Program-made: the position numbers and the translations under genes
Shown here: piece after piece, positions 16,483 through 27,131 of the stretch
Position numbering within the stretch: the first letter of the stretch is position 1
How the letters are laid out: every line of letters begins with the position of its first letter
Notes under the pieces: generated by a model
Databases searched by the model: none
What the model was told of the DNA's origin: nothing
The model's input: only the letters and a program-made list of their open reading frames with translations
Assembly: GCF_036067295.1 (NCBI RefSeq)
Contig: NZ_CP107954.1
Coordinates: 4,898,001-4,962,000 of the forward strand
Direction: 5' to 3'
Length of the DNA stretch: 64,000 nt
From: Kribbella sp. NBC_00382
GTDB taxonomy: Bacteria > Actinomycetota > Actinomycetes > Propionibacteriales > Kribbellaceae

Positions 16483-19023
16483 TCAGAGGGCCGCGATGAC
16501 GGAGACCTCAGTGGACTCGTCGGGGCTCCAGAGGATTTCGCCGGTGATTCGGCCAGCGGCTCGGAGGTCAACTTCGGCCTGGGCTGCCAGGGTCAGGCGG
16601 GCGGCGGGGCCGCTGACCTCGACCTTGGAGACCTCGGTCTTCATCGATACCTGAGCCGTCGACTTGGCGCCGCGGATGCCTGCGAGGACCTCGGCGACCG
16701 CGTCGAGGACCGCGGGGTCCTGCTCAGCAGAAGCGACATCGACAGACGGGACCGGCCAGGACGTTTGGTGGATCGAGCCTTCCTGCCACCAGGACCAGAC
16801 CTCTTCGGTCGCGAATGGCAGGTACGGCGCGAGCAGCCGCAGCTGAACAGACAGCGCGACAGCGAGTGCCGCCTTTGCCGAGACAGCGCCCTCCTCGCCG
16901 TGCCCGCCGTACGCCCGCTCCTTGACCAGCTCGACGTAGTCGTCGCAGAAGCTCCAGAAGAACCGCTCGGCGATCTCCAGCGCACCGGTGTAGTCGTACC
17001 GCTCGAAAGCAGCCGTCGCCTCGTCGATGACCTGCCGCAGCTGCGCCAGCATCGCCAGGTCGACCGGCTCGGTGACAGCGCCTGCATCAACCGACGTCGC
17101 GCCGAAGGACAGAACGAACTTCGAAGCGTTCAGGACCTTGATCGCCAGTCGCCGGCCGACCTTCATCTGCGACTCGTCGAACGGTGAGTCCATCCCCGGT
17201 CGCGCCATCGCGGCCCGCCAGCGAACGGCGTCGGAGCCGAACTTCTCCAGGATCTCCGACGGGACGACCGCGTTGCCCTTGGACTTCGACATCTTCTTGC
17301 GGTCCGGGTCGACGACGAAGCCGGAGATCATCGACCGCGCCCACGGCAGCGTGCCGTTCTCGTAGTGCGCCCGGACGACGCGGGAGAACAGCCAGGTGCG
17401 GATGATCTCGTGCGCGTGCGTGTTCAGGTCCATCGGGAAGGTCCGCTGGAACAGGTCGTCGTCGCGCTCCCAGCCGCAGACGATGTGCGGAGTCAGCGAC
17501 GAGGTCGCCCAGGTGTCCATCACATCCGGATCCGCGACGAAGCCGCCCGGCTTGCCGCGCTGGGACTCGTCGTACCCACCCGGGACCTGCGAGGTCGGGT
17601 CGATCGGCAGATCGGCCTCGCGCGGCATCAAGGGGTGCGCGTAGTCGGGCTCGCCCTCGTGGTCGAGTGGGTACCAGACCGGGAACGGGACGCCGAAGAA
17701 GCGCTGCCGGGAGATCAGCCAGTCGCCGTTCAGCCCGTCGACCCAGTTCTGGTAGCGGTGGTGCATGAACTCGGGAACCCACTCGAGCTCGTTTCCGCGC
17801 TCGAGGAACTCGGCCTTCAGCTCCTCGTCCCGGCCGCCGTTGCGGATGTACCACTGCCGGGTGGAGACGATCTCGAGCGGCTTGTCGCCCTTCTCGAAGA
17901 AGTTCGCCTTCCGCTGCGTCGGCTTCGGCTCGCCGTCCAGATCGCCGCTCTCGCGCAGCTTGGCGACAGTCAGCTCCCGTGCGCTGAAGGTGGTCTTGCC
18001 GGCCAGCTCGGCGTACAGCTCGGAACCTTCGAGCCACGGCGGGGTGTCGCGGAGCAGACGGCCGTCGCGCCCGATGACGGTCCGGACGGGGAGTTGCAGC
18101 TCGCGCCACCAGATGACGTCGGTCAGGTCACCGAAGGTGCAACACATCGCGATGCCCGCACCCTTGTCGGGCTCGGCCGCCTCGTGCGCCAGGACCGGGA
18201 TCTCGACGTCGAACAGCGGCGAGCGGACCGTAGTACCGAACAGGTGCTTGTACCGCTCGTCGGACGGATGCGCGATCAGCGCGACACAGGCCGGCAGCAG
18301 CTCGGGACGTGTGGTCTCGATGTAGATCGGGCCATCGGCGCCGTGGAAGGCGATCTTGTGGAATGCGCCCGGGTAGTCCCGAGCCTCGAGCTCAGCTTGC
18401 GCGACAGCGGTCTGGAAGGTGACGTCCCAGAGTGTCGGAGCCTCGGACAGGTACGCCTCGCCGCGCGCGAAGTTGCGCAGGAAGGCGCGCTGCGACGTCC
18501 GGCGGGAGTCCTCGGAGATGGTCGTGTAGAGGTAGTTCCAGTCGACGCTCAGGCCGACCTGGCGCCACATCGCCTCGAACGCCTGCTCGTCGATGTGGGT
18601 CAGCTCGCCGCACAGGTCGACGAAGTTCTGCCGCGAGATCGGGATCTGCTTCTTCGGGTCAGGCTTCGCCGGCGGCTCGAAGGCAGGGTCGAAGGGCAGC
18701 GTCGGGTCGCACTTGACGCCGTAGTAGTTCTGGACCCGGCGCTCGGTCGGCAGGCCGTTGTCGTCCCAGCCGATCGGGTAGAAGACCTTCTTGCCCCGCA
18801 TCCGCTGGAAGCGCGCGACCAGGTCGGTATGCGTGTAGCTGAAGATGTGTCCGACGTGCAGCGACCCGGAGACGGTCGGCGGCGGGGTGTCGATCGAGTA
18901 GACGTCGGCGCGCTCCGCAGTACGGTCGAACGCGTAGGTCTGTTGTTCCTTCCATACGGCAGCCCACTTCTCCTCAAGGCCATCGAGGGTGGGCTTGTCA
19001 GGAACACGGGACGCTTCGCTCAT
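16483..19023 (-). CDS. valS: Valine-tRNA ligase
   Basis: The 846-aa class I synthetase charges tRNA-Val. The HIGH motif appears as HVGH at residues 56-59 and KMSKS at 577-581. Between them lies the CP1 editing domain, which removes mischarged threonine. Motifs such as [20 protein letters not shown] match the shorter actinobacterial ValS type. The ATG at 19023 is divergent from folC with a 71-base gap, so both promoters lie in that gap. No T-box leader was seen. Confidence 0.97.
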   Translation of the reverse strand: MSEASRVPDKPTLDGLEEKWAAVWKEQQTYAFDRTAERADVYSIDTPPPTVSGSLHVGHIFSYTHTDLVARFQRMRGKKVFYPIGWDDNGLPTERRVQNYYGVKCDPTLPFDPAFEPPAKPDPKKQIPISRQNFVDLCGELTHIDEQAFEAMWRQVGLSVDWNYLYTTISEDSRRTSQRAFLRNFARGEAYLSEAPTLWDVTFQTAVAQAELEARDYPGAFHKIAFHGADGPIYIETTRPELLPACVALIAHPSDERYKHLFGTTVRSPLFDVEIPVLAHEAAEPDKGAGIAMCCTFGDLTDVIWWRELQLPVRTVIGRDGRLLRDTPPWLEGSELYAELAGKTTFSARELTVAKLRESGDLDGEPKPTQRKANFFEKGDKPLEIVSTRQWYIRNGGRDEELKAEFLERGNELEWVPEFMHHRYQNWVDGLNGDWLISRQRFFGVPFPVWYPLDHEGEPDYAHPLMPREADLPIDPTSQVPGGYDESQRGKPGGFVADPDVMDTWATSSLTPHIVCGWERDDDLFQRTFPMDLNTHAHEIIRTWLFSRVVRAHYENGTLPWARSMISGFVVDPDRKKMSKSKGNAVVPSEILEKFGSDAVRWRAAMARPGMDSPFDESQMKVGRRLAIKVLNASKFVLSFGATSVDAGAVTEPVDLAMLAQLRQVIDEATAAFERYDYTGALEIAERFFWSFCDDYVELVKERAYGGHGEEGAVSAKAALAVALSVQLRLLAPYLPFATEEVWSWWQEGSIHQTSWPVPSVDVASAEQDPAVLDAVAEVLAGIRGAKSTAQVSMKTEVSKVEVSGPAARLTLAAQAEVDLRAAGRITGEILWSPDESTEVSVIAAL

Positions 19024-19094
19024 ACGGCAATCCTAGTGGTTGTCAAGGGGTGCTCACGACGGGTTATCCACAGCCCACCTAGACTGGCGGTCTG

Positions 19095-20456
19095 ATGAGC
19101 GCACTCTCTTATGCCGAGGTATCGGCGAAGCTTCAGGCCCGTTGGCCGGAGAACAAGATCGATCCCACGCTGGACCGGGTCCGGCGGCTCGTCGAGCTGC
19201 TCGGGGATCCGCAGAAGACCTACCCGGTCGTCCACCTGACCGGTACCAACGGCAAGACCTCCACCGCGCGGATGGTCGATGCCCTGCTGCGCGAGGCCGG
19301 ACTGCGCACTGGGCGGTTCACCAGCCCGCATCTGGAGTCCGTCCGCGAGCGGATCACGCTGAACGGCGAGCCGATCGACGAGCAGCGGTTCGTCGAGGTC
19401 TATACCGAGATCGAGCCGTACGTCGATGTCGTCGACTCCGAGAACGAGCACCCGCTGTCGTTCTTCGAGGTGATGACCGCGATGGCGTTCGCCGCCTTCG
19501 CGGACTCGCCCGTCGACGTCGCGGTGGTCGAGGTCGGCCTCGGCGGCACCTGGGACTCCACCAACGTCGCCGACGGCACGGTCGCGGTGATCACCCCGGT
19601 CGCCGTCGATCACGCGCACATCCTCGGCGCCGATCCGGTCACCATCGCCCGGGACAAGTCCGGCATCATCAAGCCCGGCAGCACCGCGGTGATCTCGCAG
19701 CAGAGCCTCGACGTTGCCGAGGTCCTGGTACGCCGGGCCGCCGAGGTCGGCGCCCAGGTTGCCCGTGAGGGACTCGAGTTCGGAGTCCTCAGCCGTTCGG
19801 TCGCGGTCGGCGGCCAGCTGATCTCGTTCAAGGGTCTCGGCGGCGAGTACGAGGACATCTTCTTGCCGCTGCACGGTGAGTATCAAGCCCACAACGCCTC
19901 CACCGCGCTGGCGGCCGTCGAGGCGCTGCTCGGGGCGAGCGGGCAGAACGAGGGCCAGCGGATGACCCGCGAACTGGTCGAGGCAGCGTTCGCCGAGGTG
20001 ACCAGCCCCGGCCGGATGGAGGTCGTCCGGACCAGCCCGACGGTCATCGTCGACGCGGCGCACAACCCGCACGGCGCGCAGGCGACCGCCGAGACGGTGT
20101 CCGAGGCCTTCGCGTTCCAGCCGCTGATCGGCGTACTGGGCTGTATGAAGGACAAGGACGTGTACGGCGTGCTCGAGGCGTTCGAGCCGATCATGGAGAC
20201 CGTCGTCTGCACCCGGAACTCGTTCGAGCGGTCGATGCCGGCCGAGGAGCTCGGCGAGATCGCGGCCGAGATCTTCGGCGAGGACCGGGTGCTGGTCCGG
20301 CCCAAGCTGCTCGACGCGATCGACGACGCGATCCGGCTGGCCGAGGAGAACGCGCTCGCGATGGGCACCGGCGGCGTCCTGATCACCGGCTCGGTGATCA
20401 CCGCGGGCGAGGCCCGGACCCTGCTGGTCCGCAAGCCGGCCGGGGAGAAGCGGTGA
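19095..20456 (+). CDS. folC: Folylpolyglutamate synthase / dihydrofolate synthase
   Basis: The 453-aa Mur-ligase family enzyme adds glutamate to dihydropteroate and to tetrahydrofolates, retaining folates in the cell. The ATP-binding loop LTGTNGKTST is at about residues 48-57, and the substrate/metal region is SPHLESVRERI. EVGLGGTWDSTN and VDAAHNPHG are further family signatures. Gene order valS-folC-DUF4233-ndk is standard in actinobacteria. The stop overlaps the next start (GTGA). Confidence 0.96.
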   Translation: MSALSYAEVSAKLQARWPENKIDPTLDRVRRLVELLGDPQKTYPVVHLTGTNGKTSTARMVDALLREAGLRTGRFTSPHLESVRERITLNGEPIDEQRFVEVYTEIEPYVDVVDSENEHPLSFFEVMTAMAFAAFADSPVDVAVVEVGLGGTWDSTNVADGTVAVITPVAVDHAHILGADPVTIARDKSGIIKPGSTAVISQQSLDVAEVLVRRAAEVGAQVAREGLEFGVLSRSVAVGGQLISFKGLGGEYEDIFLPLHGEYQAHNASTALAAVEALLGASGQNEGQRMTRELVEAAFAEVTSPGRMEVVRTSPTVIVDAAHNPHGAQATAETVSEAFAFQPLIGVLGCMKDKDVYGVLEAFEPIMETVVCTRNSFERSMPAEELGEIAAEIFGEDRVLVRPKLLDAIDDAIRLAEENALAMGTGGVLITGSVITAGEARTLLVRKPAGEKR

Positions 20457-20785
20457 GATCGCTCGCCGGTATCGTCCTCGGCTTCGAGTTCATCGTGCTG
20501 GCGCTCGTCACGCCGGTGATGATCTCGGTCGCCGACGTGAAACCCGGTACTGCGATCCCGCTCTGCCTCGGCCTGGCGGTCCTCGCACTGGTTGCCGCCG
20601 GACTCCTGCGCAACCAACTCGGGTACATCCTGGGCTCGGTCATCCAGGTCGCCGCAGTCGGTCTCGGCTTCGTCGTACCGGTGATGTTCGTGCTCGGACT
20701 GGCCTTCGCCGCGTTCTGGGTGATGGCGATCGTGCTCGGCCGCCGGATCGACGAAGCCAAGGCCGCCCAAGCAGCCCAAGCCTGA
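20453..20785 (+). CDS. DUF4233 membrane protein
   Basis: The 110-aa protein has four hydrophobic segments and the sequence VADVKPGTAIPLCLG between the first two. DUF4233 proteins nearly always follow folC in actinobacteria; their role is not known. The GTG start overlaps the folC stop by four bases, indicating translational coupling. The C-terminus is short and charged (GRRIDEAKAAQAAQA). Confidence 0.88.
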   Translation: MRSLAGIVLGFEFIVLALVTPVMISVADVKPGTAIPLCLGLAVLALVAAGLLRNQLGYILGSVIQVAAVGLGFVVPVMFVLGLAFAAFWVMAIVLGRRIDEAKAAQAAQA

Positions 20786-20841
20786 CAAACCACTAGGCTC
20801 AACCGCAGTACACCCGCCACAGCATCGGAGAGAGAACAGAC

Positions 20842-21252
20842 ATGTCGCAGCGCACCCTCGTCCTGCTCAAGCCCGACACGGTACGCCGTGGCCTGGTCGG
20901 GGAGGTCCTCGGACGGTTCGAGGCGAAGGGCCTCGCCGTCGTCGCGATGGACCTGCGCACGATCGACGGCGAGCTGGCTGACCAGCACTACGCCGAGCAC
21001 GTCGAGCGGGACTTCTACCCGCCGCTGCGCGAGTTCGTCACCAGCGGCCCGCTGGTCGCGCTGGTGCTCGAGGGCGACGAGGCGGTCGAGGTGGTCCGCG
21101 CGCTGAACGGCGCCACCGACGGCCGCAAGGCCGCCCCGGGCACGATCCGCGGCGACCTTTCGCTGTCCAACCGGGAGAACCTCGTGCACGGTTCGGACTC
21201 GCCGGAGTCGGCCGACCGTGAGATCAAGATCTGGTTCCCGGACCTGCCTTAG
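20842..21252 (+). CDS. ndk: Nucleoside diphosphate kinase
   Basis: The 136-aa enzyme transfers the gamma-phosphate between nucleoside triphosphates and diphosphates. The phospho-acceptor His116 lies in NLVHGSDSPESA, and the N-terminus RTLVLLKPDTVRRGLVGE binds nucleotide. AGAGAGAA precedes the ATG. Length and motifs are those of a complete, normal enzyme. It lies between DUF4233 and mreB. Confidence 0.97.
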   Translation: MSQRTLVLLKPDTVRRGLVGEVLGRFEAKGLAVVAMDLRTIDGELADQHYAEHVERDFYPPLREFVTSGPLVALVLEGDEAVEVVRALNGATDGRKAAPGTIRGDLSLSNRENLVHGSDSPESADREIKIWFPDLP

Positions 21253-21374
21253 TCGCTGTGTGAGTGGACCGATACGATGCGTCGTGGGCAGGCGGGACGT
21301 GTCGGTCCCCGGCTGGCGGTGGGTCCGCGCCTAGCCTGAGAACTCCGGGACCCGAGCAGGTGGAGGGCGCCGCA

Positions 21375-22400
21375 GTGGCGAACAGCATGCTGGGCCGCGA
21401 TATGGCGGTCGACCTCGGTACAGCCAACACTCTCGTGTACGTGCGTGGACGTGGGGTCGTGCTCAACGAGCCGTCGGTGGTCGCGATCCGCACCGACGAG
21501 CCGCGCGAGGCCGTCGCGTTCGGCGCCGAGGCCAAGAAGATGATCGGCCGTACGCCCGGCAACATCACCGCCATCCGGCCGCTCAAGGACGGCGTGATCG
21601 CCGACTTCGACGCCGCCGAGCAGATGCTCCGGTACTTCATCCAGCGCGTGCACCGCCGCCGGTACTTCGCCAAGCCGCGCATCGTCGTCTGCGTCCCGTC
21701 GGGCATCACCGCCGTCGAGCAGCGCGCCGTCCGCGACGCCGGGTACATGGCCGGCGCCCGCAAGGTCTACATCATCGAGGAGCCGATGGCCGCCGCACTC
21801 GGCTCGAACCTCGAGGTCCGCGACGCGACCGGCAACATGGTGGTCGACATCGGCGGTGGTACGACCGAGGTGGCGGTGATCTCGTTCGGCGGGATCGTCA
21901 CCAGCCAGTCGATCCGGGTGGCCGGCGACGCGATCGACAAGGCGGTCGTGAACTACTGCAAGAAGGAGTACTCGCTGATGCTCGGCGAGGCCACCTCCGA
22001 GCAGATCAAGATGACGATCGGCTCGGCTTTCCCGACCTCGGACGGGCCGGACTCGGAGATCCGCGGCCGGGACATGGTCTCCGGGCTGCCGCGCACCGTG
22101 AAGGTCTCGTCGGCGAGTATCCGGCAGGCGATCGAGGAGCCGATCACCGCGATCGTCGACGCGGTCAAGGCCACCCTGGACAAGACGCCGCCCGAGCTGG
22201 CCGGCGACATCGTCGACCGGGGCATCGTGCTGACCGGTGGTGGCGCGCTGCTGAAGGGCATGGACGAGCGGCTGCGGCACGAGACGGGGATCCCGATCCA
22301 CGTCGCGGAGAACCCGCTGGACGCCGTCGTGCTCGGCGCGGGCAAGTGCGTCGACAACATCGAGACGCTGAACCGCATCCTCGTCACCGACCGCCGCTGA
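21375..22400 (+). CDS. mreB: Rod-shape determining protein MreB
   Basis: The 341-aa actin homologue polymerises under the membrane and directs lateral wall synthesis or, in some actinomycetes, spore-wall synthesis. Actin-fold phosphate loops are DLGTANTLVYVRGRG and DIGGGTTEVAVIS, with the adenosine region LTGGGALLKGMDERL. The GTG at 21375 follows GGAGGG by seven bases, so the longer upstream frame is rejected. It heads the mreB-mreC-mreD-mrdA-rodA operon, with 3 bases between it and mreC. Confidence 0.97.
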   Translation: MANSMLGRDMAVDLGTANTLVYVRGRGVVLNEPSVVAIRTDEPREAVAFGAEAKKMIGRTPGNITAIRPLKDGVIADFDAAEQMLRYFIQRVHRRRYFAKPRIVVCVPSGITAVEQRAVRDAGYMAGARKVYIIEEPMAAALGSNLEVRDATGNMVVDIGGGTTEVAVISFGGIVTSQSIRVAGDAIDKAVVNYCKKEYSLMLGEATSEQIKMTIGSAFPTSDGPDSEIRGRDMVSGLPRTVKVSSASIRQAIEEPITAIVDAVKATLDKTPPELAGDIVDRGIVLTGGGALLKGMDERLRHETGIPIHVAENPLDAVVLGAGKCVDNIETLNRILVTDRR

Positions 22401-22403
22401 CCG

Positions 22404-23330
22404 ATGCTGAAAGATCTTGGTACGCCGGCGCGCGGGCTGGTCCGCTCGGCCGGGCTGCCCCGGGAGATCCGCCGCCGCCGGACCATCCTGGTGCTCGTCA
22501 TCCTGGCCTCCTTCACCTTGATCGTGCTGGACGCGCGACGCTCGGCGGGCTCACCCGTCGAGCCGCTGCGGCATGCGGCGGCGACCGTCTTCGGCCCGCT
22601 GGAGTCGACGGCGACGAACGCCCGACAGCCTGTGGACAACCTTCGGGACCGGTTCGCCGAAGTGGATACATTGAAGGCAGAGAACGAAAAACTCCAAGCA
22701 GAGAACGAGAAACTCACCAGCGAGCTGCGGACCACGGACTACGCCCGCAATCGCGCCGACGAGCTGGACCGCCTGTTGAAGGTGGCTCCGACCTACACGG
22801 TGACGCCGGCCCGGGTGATCGGCCTGGGCAGCGCGCAGAGCTTCAACCACACAGTGACCATCGATGCCGGAACGGCGGACGGAGTGCGACCGGACATGAC
22901 AGTACTGACTGGCGACGGGCTGGTGGGCCGCGTCGTGCGGACCACCCAAGCCACCGCCACGGTGCTGCTGATCGGCGACCGCAACTCGACCGTCGGCGGC
23001 CGGCTGAACTCGACGATGGCGCTCGGGTTCGTGTCCGGCCGGGGCGAGGTCGGCTCGTCGGCCGCGCTCGACTACAAGCTCGTCGACCTGAAGGCGCGGC
23101 CGAAGGCGGGCGACCGGATCGTCACCTGGGGTTCGAGCGGCAACGCGCCGTACGTGCCCGGGGTGCCGATCGGCGAGGTCACCTCGGTGACGTCGGTCCA
23201 AGGCGCGCTCGGCTCGACCGCGCTGGTGAAGCCGTTCGTCGACCCGAGTCGACTCGACCTGGTCGGCGTCGTCACCGGGCCGCCCGCGCGAGCGCCGCGT
23301 ACCGCCGTGTCGCCGGAGAAGGGCCGCTGA
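22404..23330 (+). CDS. mreC: Cell-shape protein MreC
   Basis: The 308-aa bitopic membrane protein links MreB to periplasmic-side wall synthases. A membrane span lies at about residues 27-44, after RRRR. A coiled coil with the heptad-like repeats KAENEKLQAENEKL follows at about 85-115, then the beta-barrel domain (residues 125-290; GDGLVGRVVRTT, GRLNSTMALGFVSG). It is tightly packed between mreB and mreD. Confidence 0.94.
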   Translation: MLKDLGTPARGLVRSAGLPREIRRRRTILVLVILASFTLIVLDARRSAGSPVEPLRHAAATVFGPLESTATNARQPVDNLRDRFAEVDTLKAENEKLQAENEKLTSELRTTDYARNRADELDRLLKVAPTYTVTPARVIGLGSAQSFNHTVTIDAGTADGVRPDMTVLTGDGLVGRVVRTTQATATVLLIGDRNSTVGGRLNSTMALGFVSGRGEVGSSAALDYKLVDLKARPKAGDRIVTWGSSGNAPYVPGVPIGEVTSVTSVQGALGSTALVKPFVDPSRLDLVGVVTGPPARAPRTAVSPEKGR

Positions 23331-23331
23331 G

Positions 23332-23865
23332 ATGCCGGCGATCCGGATCGGGCTGGCCGCGCTCTTCCTGATGCTCGCGGTGACTCTGCAGACGTCCGTG
23401 CTGCCGCAGATCGCTGTCGCCGGGGTCACCTGCGACCTGGTGATGATCGTGGTGGTCGCGCTGGCGTTGTCCCGAGGCGCTGAGTGGGGTGCGATCGCGG
23501 GCTTCCTCGGCGGGCTGTTGCTCGACGTGGTGCCGCCTGCCGATCACACTGCTGGCCGCTGGGCTTTGGCGCTGGCGTTGTCGGGGTACGTCGCTGGCCT
23601 GGTCCGGCGGGAGACGTCGGCGGGTCCGGTTGGTCCACTTGGGGTCGCGCTGACCGTAGTACTGGGTGCGGCGCTGTCGCTGACTGTGTACTCCGCGACC
23701 GGGTCGCTGCTGCATGATCCAGCCGTCGACTGGGGCGAGTTCGGCGTTCGGCTCGGCATCGCCGCCGGGTACGACGTAGTTGCCGCGATCGTGGTCATCC
23801 CGCTGGTGATGTGGGTGATGGGACGCGTCGTCCCGGCGCGGGAGCGGCGGCGGGTGCTGCCATGA
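23332..23865 (+). CDS. mreD: Rod-shape determining protein MreD
   Basis: The 177-aa protein has five or six hydrophobic helices and the family-typical run LALSRGAEWGAIAGFLGGLLLD. It is a partner of MreC in the elongasome. The start lies 1 base past the mreC stop, and its own stop overlaps the mrdA ATG (ATGA), so translation is coupled in both directions. Confidence 0.92.
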   Translation: MPAIRIGLAALFLMLAVTLQTSVLPQIAVAGVTCDLVMIVVVALALSRGAEWGAIAGFLGGLLLDVVPPADHTAGRWALALALSGYVAGLVRRETSAGPVGPLGVALTVVLGAALSLTVYSATGSLLHDPAVDWGEFGVRLGIAAGYDVVAAIVVIPLVMWVMGRVVPARERRRVLP

Positions 23866-25919
23866 GCTTCGACAGCTTCAACCCGGCGCCGCTGAAGCCG
23901 CGGTTGCGCCTGTTCGTGATCCAGGTGCTCGTCTTCTCGCTGATGTTCACCTTGATCGCCCGGCTCTGGTACATGCAGGTGATGTCGTCCGACGACTACT
24001 CACAGGCCGCCACTCAGAACCACACCCGCGAGGTGCTCGTCCCGGCGCCGCGCGGCACGATCGTCGACGCCGCCGGCCGGACCCTGGTCGGCAACCGGGT
24101 CTCCTTGGTGATCACCGTCGACCGCTCGGTGCTCGCGAAGCTGCCCGACGGTCAGCAGCAGGCAGTGCTGGCCCGGCTGGCGAAGGTGCTCGGCCAGAAG
24201 CCGAAGGACCTGACCGCGCGGACCATGCTCTGCGGCGAGCCCGGTGCCTCCAAACCGCCGGCCTGCTGGAACGGAACGCCCTACCAGCCGATCCCGGTCG
24301 CGAAGGACGTCAGCGAGCAGGTCGCGATCGAGGTGATGGAACGCCGCGAGGACTTCCCGGGCGTGGCCGCCGAATCCCAGACGCTGCGCGCCTATCCGGC
24401 ACCGTTCAAGGTGAACGCGGCCCACATCCTCGGCTACCTCTCGCCGATCACCACCAACGAGCTGGACGACCTCGACAAGGCCGGACAGGACTCGGTGCCG
24501 CACCGCTCGGACCTGGTCGGCCGGGCCGGTGTCGAGCGCACCTACGACCAACTGCTGCGCGGGACGCCGGGCGTCAAGAACGTCATCGTCGACGCCGTCG
24601 GCTACACCACCGGCCTGCAGAGCCAGACCGCGCCGGTGCCGGGCTCGACCCTGATGACGAGCATCGACGCGCGGATCCAGGCCTCGGTGGAGGCACAACT
24701 GCGCGGCGCGATCATGACGGCGCGCAAGCAGTACGACAAGATCACCCATCGCAATTACGTAGCCGACTCCGGCGCGGCCGTCGTGATGGATACCAAGACC
24801 GGCCAGATCGTCGCGATGGCGAGCTACCCGAGCTACGACCCGGGCGTCTGGGTCGGCGGCATCTCGCAACGCGAGCTCGACGAGCTGTACTCCACGAAGG
24901 CCGGCACGCCACTGGTGTCGCGGGCGATTCAGGGCCAGCTCGCCCCCGGTTCGACCTTCAAGCCGATCACCACCGCGGCCTCGTTCGCCAACGGGTACGG
25001 GCCGAAGACCCGGCTGGACTGCTCGTCGTACTTCGAGGTCGGCGACCGCCGGTTCAAGAACTACGAGTCCGCCTCCTACGGGATGATCGGTTTCGACCAG
25101 GCGCTCGCCATCTCCTGTGACACCTTCTTCTACCGGATCGCCTACGCGCTGTGGCTCAAAGAGGGTGGCAACTCCGGCGACATCACCGCCGCCGATCCGA
25201 TGGTCCAGATGGCGAAGGGCTTCGGCCTCGGCAAGCCGACCGGTATCGATCTGCCCGGTGAGGTATCCGGCCGGATCGCCGACCGGAAGTGGAAGAAGGA
25301 GTACTACGACGCGCAGAAGGATTACTACTGCAAGCTCGCCGACAACCCACCGGCCGGCACGTCGGCGTTCCTGAAGCAGTTCTCCCGCGAGTTCTGCGCG
25401 GACGGCTACCGCTACCGGGCCGGTGACGCGGTCAACTTCGCCATCGGCCAGGGCGACACCACGGTCACTCCGTTGCAGATGGCAACGGCCTACTCGGCGC
25501 TGTCGAACGGCGGCACGCTCTGGCAGCCGCGGGTGGCGAAGGCGGTGATCGCCCCGAACGGCAAGCTTCGGCCGGTGCCGTCGAAGGTCGCGGCCAAGCT
25601 GCCGGTGCCGGCCTCGACGCTGCGCTACATCGACCGGTCGCTCAAGGAGACCGCAAAAACGGGTACGGCGGCCTGGAAGTTCAACGGCTTCCCGCTCGAC
25701 AAGATCCCCGTCCGGGTCAAGACCGGAACGGCCGAGGTCTACGGCAAGCAGACCACGTCCTGGATGGCCAGCTACACCGATCGCTACGCCGTCGTGATGA
25801 TGATCAGCCAGGCCGGTACCGGCTCGGGCGCCTCCGGTACGGCGGTTCGCAACATCTACGAGACGCTCTACAACGTGAAGCCGCCGGTCGCACCGCCGGG
25901 GAAGAAGGCCGACCGATGA
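23862..25919 (+). CDS. mrdA: Penicillin-binding protein 2, elongasome transpeptidase
   Basis: The 685-aa class B PBP cross-links peptidoglycan during elongation. An N-terminal anchor lies at about residues 15-37, followed by the dimerisation domain. In the transpeptidase domain the catalytic Ser364 is in STFK (364-367), SCD is at 418-420 and KTG at 620-622. The ATG overlaps the mreD stop. The family is usually about 600-700 aa, so this is full length. Beta-lactams would be expected to acylate Ser364 (family knowledge). Confidence 0.96.
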   Translation: MSFDSFNPAPLKPRLRLFVIQVLVFSLMFTLIARLWYMQVMSSDDYSQAATQNHTREVLVPAPRGTIVDAAGRTLVGNRVSLVITVDRSVLAKLPDGQQQAVLARLAKVLGQKPKDLTARTMLCGEPGASKPPACWNGTPYQPIPVAKDVSEQVAIEVMERREDFPGVAAESQTLRAYPAPFKVNAAHILGYLSPITTNELDDLDKAGQDSVPHRSDLVGRAGVERTYDQLLRGTPGVKNVIVDAVGYTTGLQSQTAPVPGSTLMTSIDARIQASVEAQLRGAIMTARKQYDKITHRNYVADSGAAVVMDTKTGQIVAMASYPSYDPGVWVGGISQRELDELYSTKAGTPLVSRAIQGQLAPGSTFKPITTAASFANGYGPKTRLDCSSYFEVGDRRFKNYESASYGMIGFDQALAISCDTFFYRIAYALWLKEGGNSGDITAADPMVQMAKGFGLGKPTGIDLPGEVSGRIADRKWKKEYYDAQKDYYCKLADNPPAGTSAFLKQFSREFCADGYRYRAGDAVNFAIGQGDTTVTPLQMATAYSALSNGGTLWQPRVAKAVIAPNGKLRPVPSKVAAKLPVPASTLRYIDRSLKETAKTGTAAWKFNGFPLDKIPVRVKTGTAEVYGKQTTSWMASYTDRYAVVMMISQAGTGSGASGTAVRNIYETLYNVKPPVAPPGKKADR

Positions 25920-27082
25920 GCCTGCTCACGCCGATCCGGCAGTCCCGACCCCGGGCCGATCGGCGCTCGACGCTCTGGCAGGTCGATTGGGTGCTGGTGA
26001 TCGGCGTGCTCGCGCTCTCGGCGATCGGATCGCTGCTGATCTGGTCGGCGACGTACAACCGCACGGCGCTCACCGACGGCAACCAGCACGCCTTCCTGCT
26101 CCGGCATGCGATGAACTTCGCCATCGGTCTCGTCCTCGCCGTGCTCGCTGCCGTCAGCGATCACCGCCGACTCCGCATCCTCGCCCCAGTCCTGTACGCC
26201 GCGTCGGTGGTCGGGCTGATTCTCGTCCTGGTCCCCGGTGTCGGCGCGGTGATCAACGGGTCGCGCTCGTGGATCCAGGTGCCCGGGATGTCGATCCAGC
26301 CGAGCGAGTTCGCCAAGCTCGCGGTGATCGTCGGGATGGCGCTGCTGATCGCGGAGAAGGGCGAGACGAACCACCGTGAGGCGCGCACGATCGACATCGC
26401 CCAGGCGATCGCGGTCGCGGCGATCCCGGTGCTGCTGGTGATGCTGCAACCCGACCTCGGCACGGTGATGGTGCTCGGCTCGATCGTCTTCGGCATCGTT
26501 GCGGTCTCCGGTGTGCCGAAGCGCTGGATGCTCGGCATCGTCACCGCGGCGACGGTGATCGCGGTGCTCGCGATCCAGTTCAACGTGCTGAAGAAGTACC
26601 AGCTGGCCCGGTTCACGGCGTTCGCGGATCCGGCGTCGGACCCGCAGGGCATCGGCTACAACGTGAATCAGGCGCGGATCGCGATCGGCAACGGCGGCGT
26701 CTTCGGGCAAGGCCTGTTCCATGGTTCGCAGACGCAGAACGGGTTCGTGCCCGAGCAACACACCGACTTCGTCTTCACCGTCGCGGGGGAGGAGCTCGGT
26801 CTGGTGGGCGCGGGTGCGATCATCTGCCTGTTCGTGCTGATCCTGTGGCGCGGACTGCGGATCGCAGTCAACGCCCGGGACGCGTTCGGCCGGCTGATCG
26901 CCACCGGCGTGGTCTGCTGGTTCGCCTTCCAGGCCTTCGAAAACATCGGCATGACGCTCGGAATCATGCCGGTCACCGGACTGCCGCTGCCCTTCGTCTC
27001 CTACGGCGGTTCCTCGATGCTCGCCGGGCTGCTGGCAGTCGGGCTCCTACAGAACATCCACCTGCGATCCCACCAGGTGTGA
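25916..27082 (+). CDS. rodA: Peptidoglycan glycosyltransferase RodA (SEDS family)
   Basis: The 388-aa multispanning protein polymerises glycan strands from lipid II together with the class B PBP encoded just upstream. Conserved SEDS stretches are IQPSEFAKLAVIV, LLVMLQPDLGTVMV, GYNVNQARIAIGNGG and FVPEQHTDFVFTVAGEELG. The ATG overlaps the mrdA stop (ATGA). With about ten membrane spans and no truncation it looks functional. It is the last gene of the mre operon. Confidence 0.96.
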   Translation: MSLLTPIRQSRPRADRRSTLWQVDWVLVIGVLALSAIGSLLIWSATYNRTALTDGNQHAFLLRHAMNFAIGLVLAVLAAVSDHRRLRILAPVLYAASVVGLILVLVPGVGAVINGSRSWIQVPGMSIQPSEFAKLAVIVGMALLIAEKGETNHREARTIDIAQAIAVAAIPVLLVMLQPDLGTVMVLGSIVFGIVAVSGVPKRWMLGIVTAATVIAVLAIQFNVLKKYQLARFTAFADPASDPQGIGYNVNQARIAIGNGGVFGQGLFHGSQTQNGFVPEQHTDFVFTVAGEELGLVGAGAIICLFVLILWRGLRIAVNARDAFGRLIATGVVCWFAFQAFENIGMTLGIMPVTGLPLPFVSYGGSSMLAGLLAVGLLQNIHLRSHQV

Positions 27083-27131
27083 GTCGGGTACGCTTCAGCT
27101 TCCCTGCGCTCTCGACGGTTCTGGATGGGTC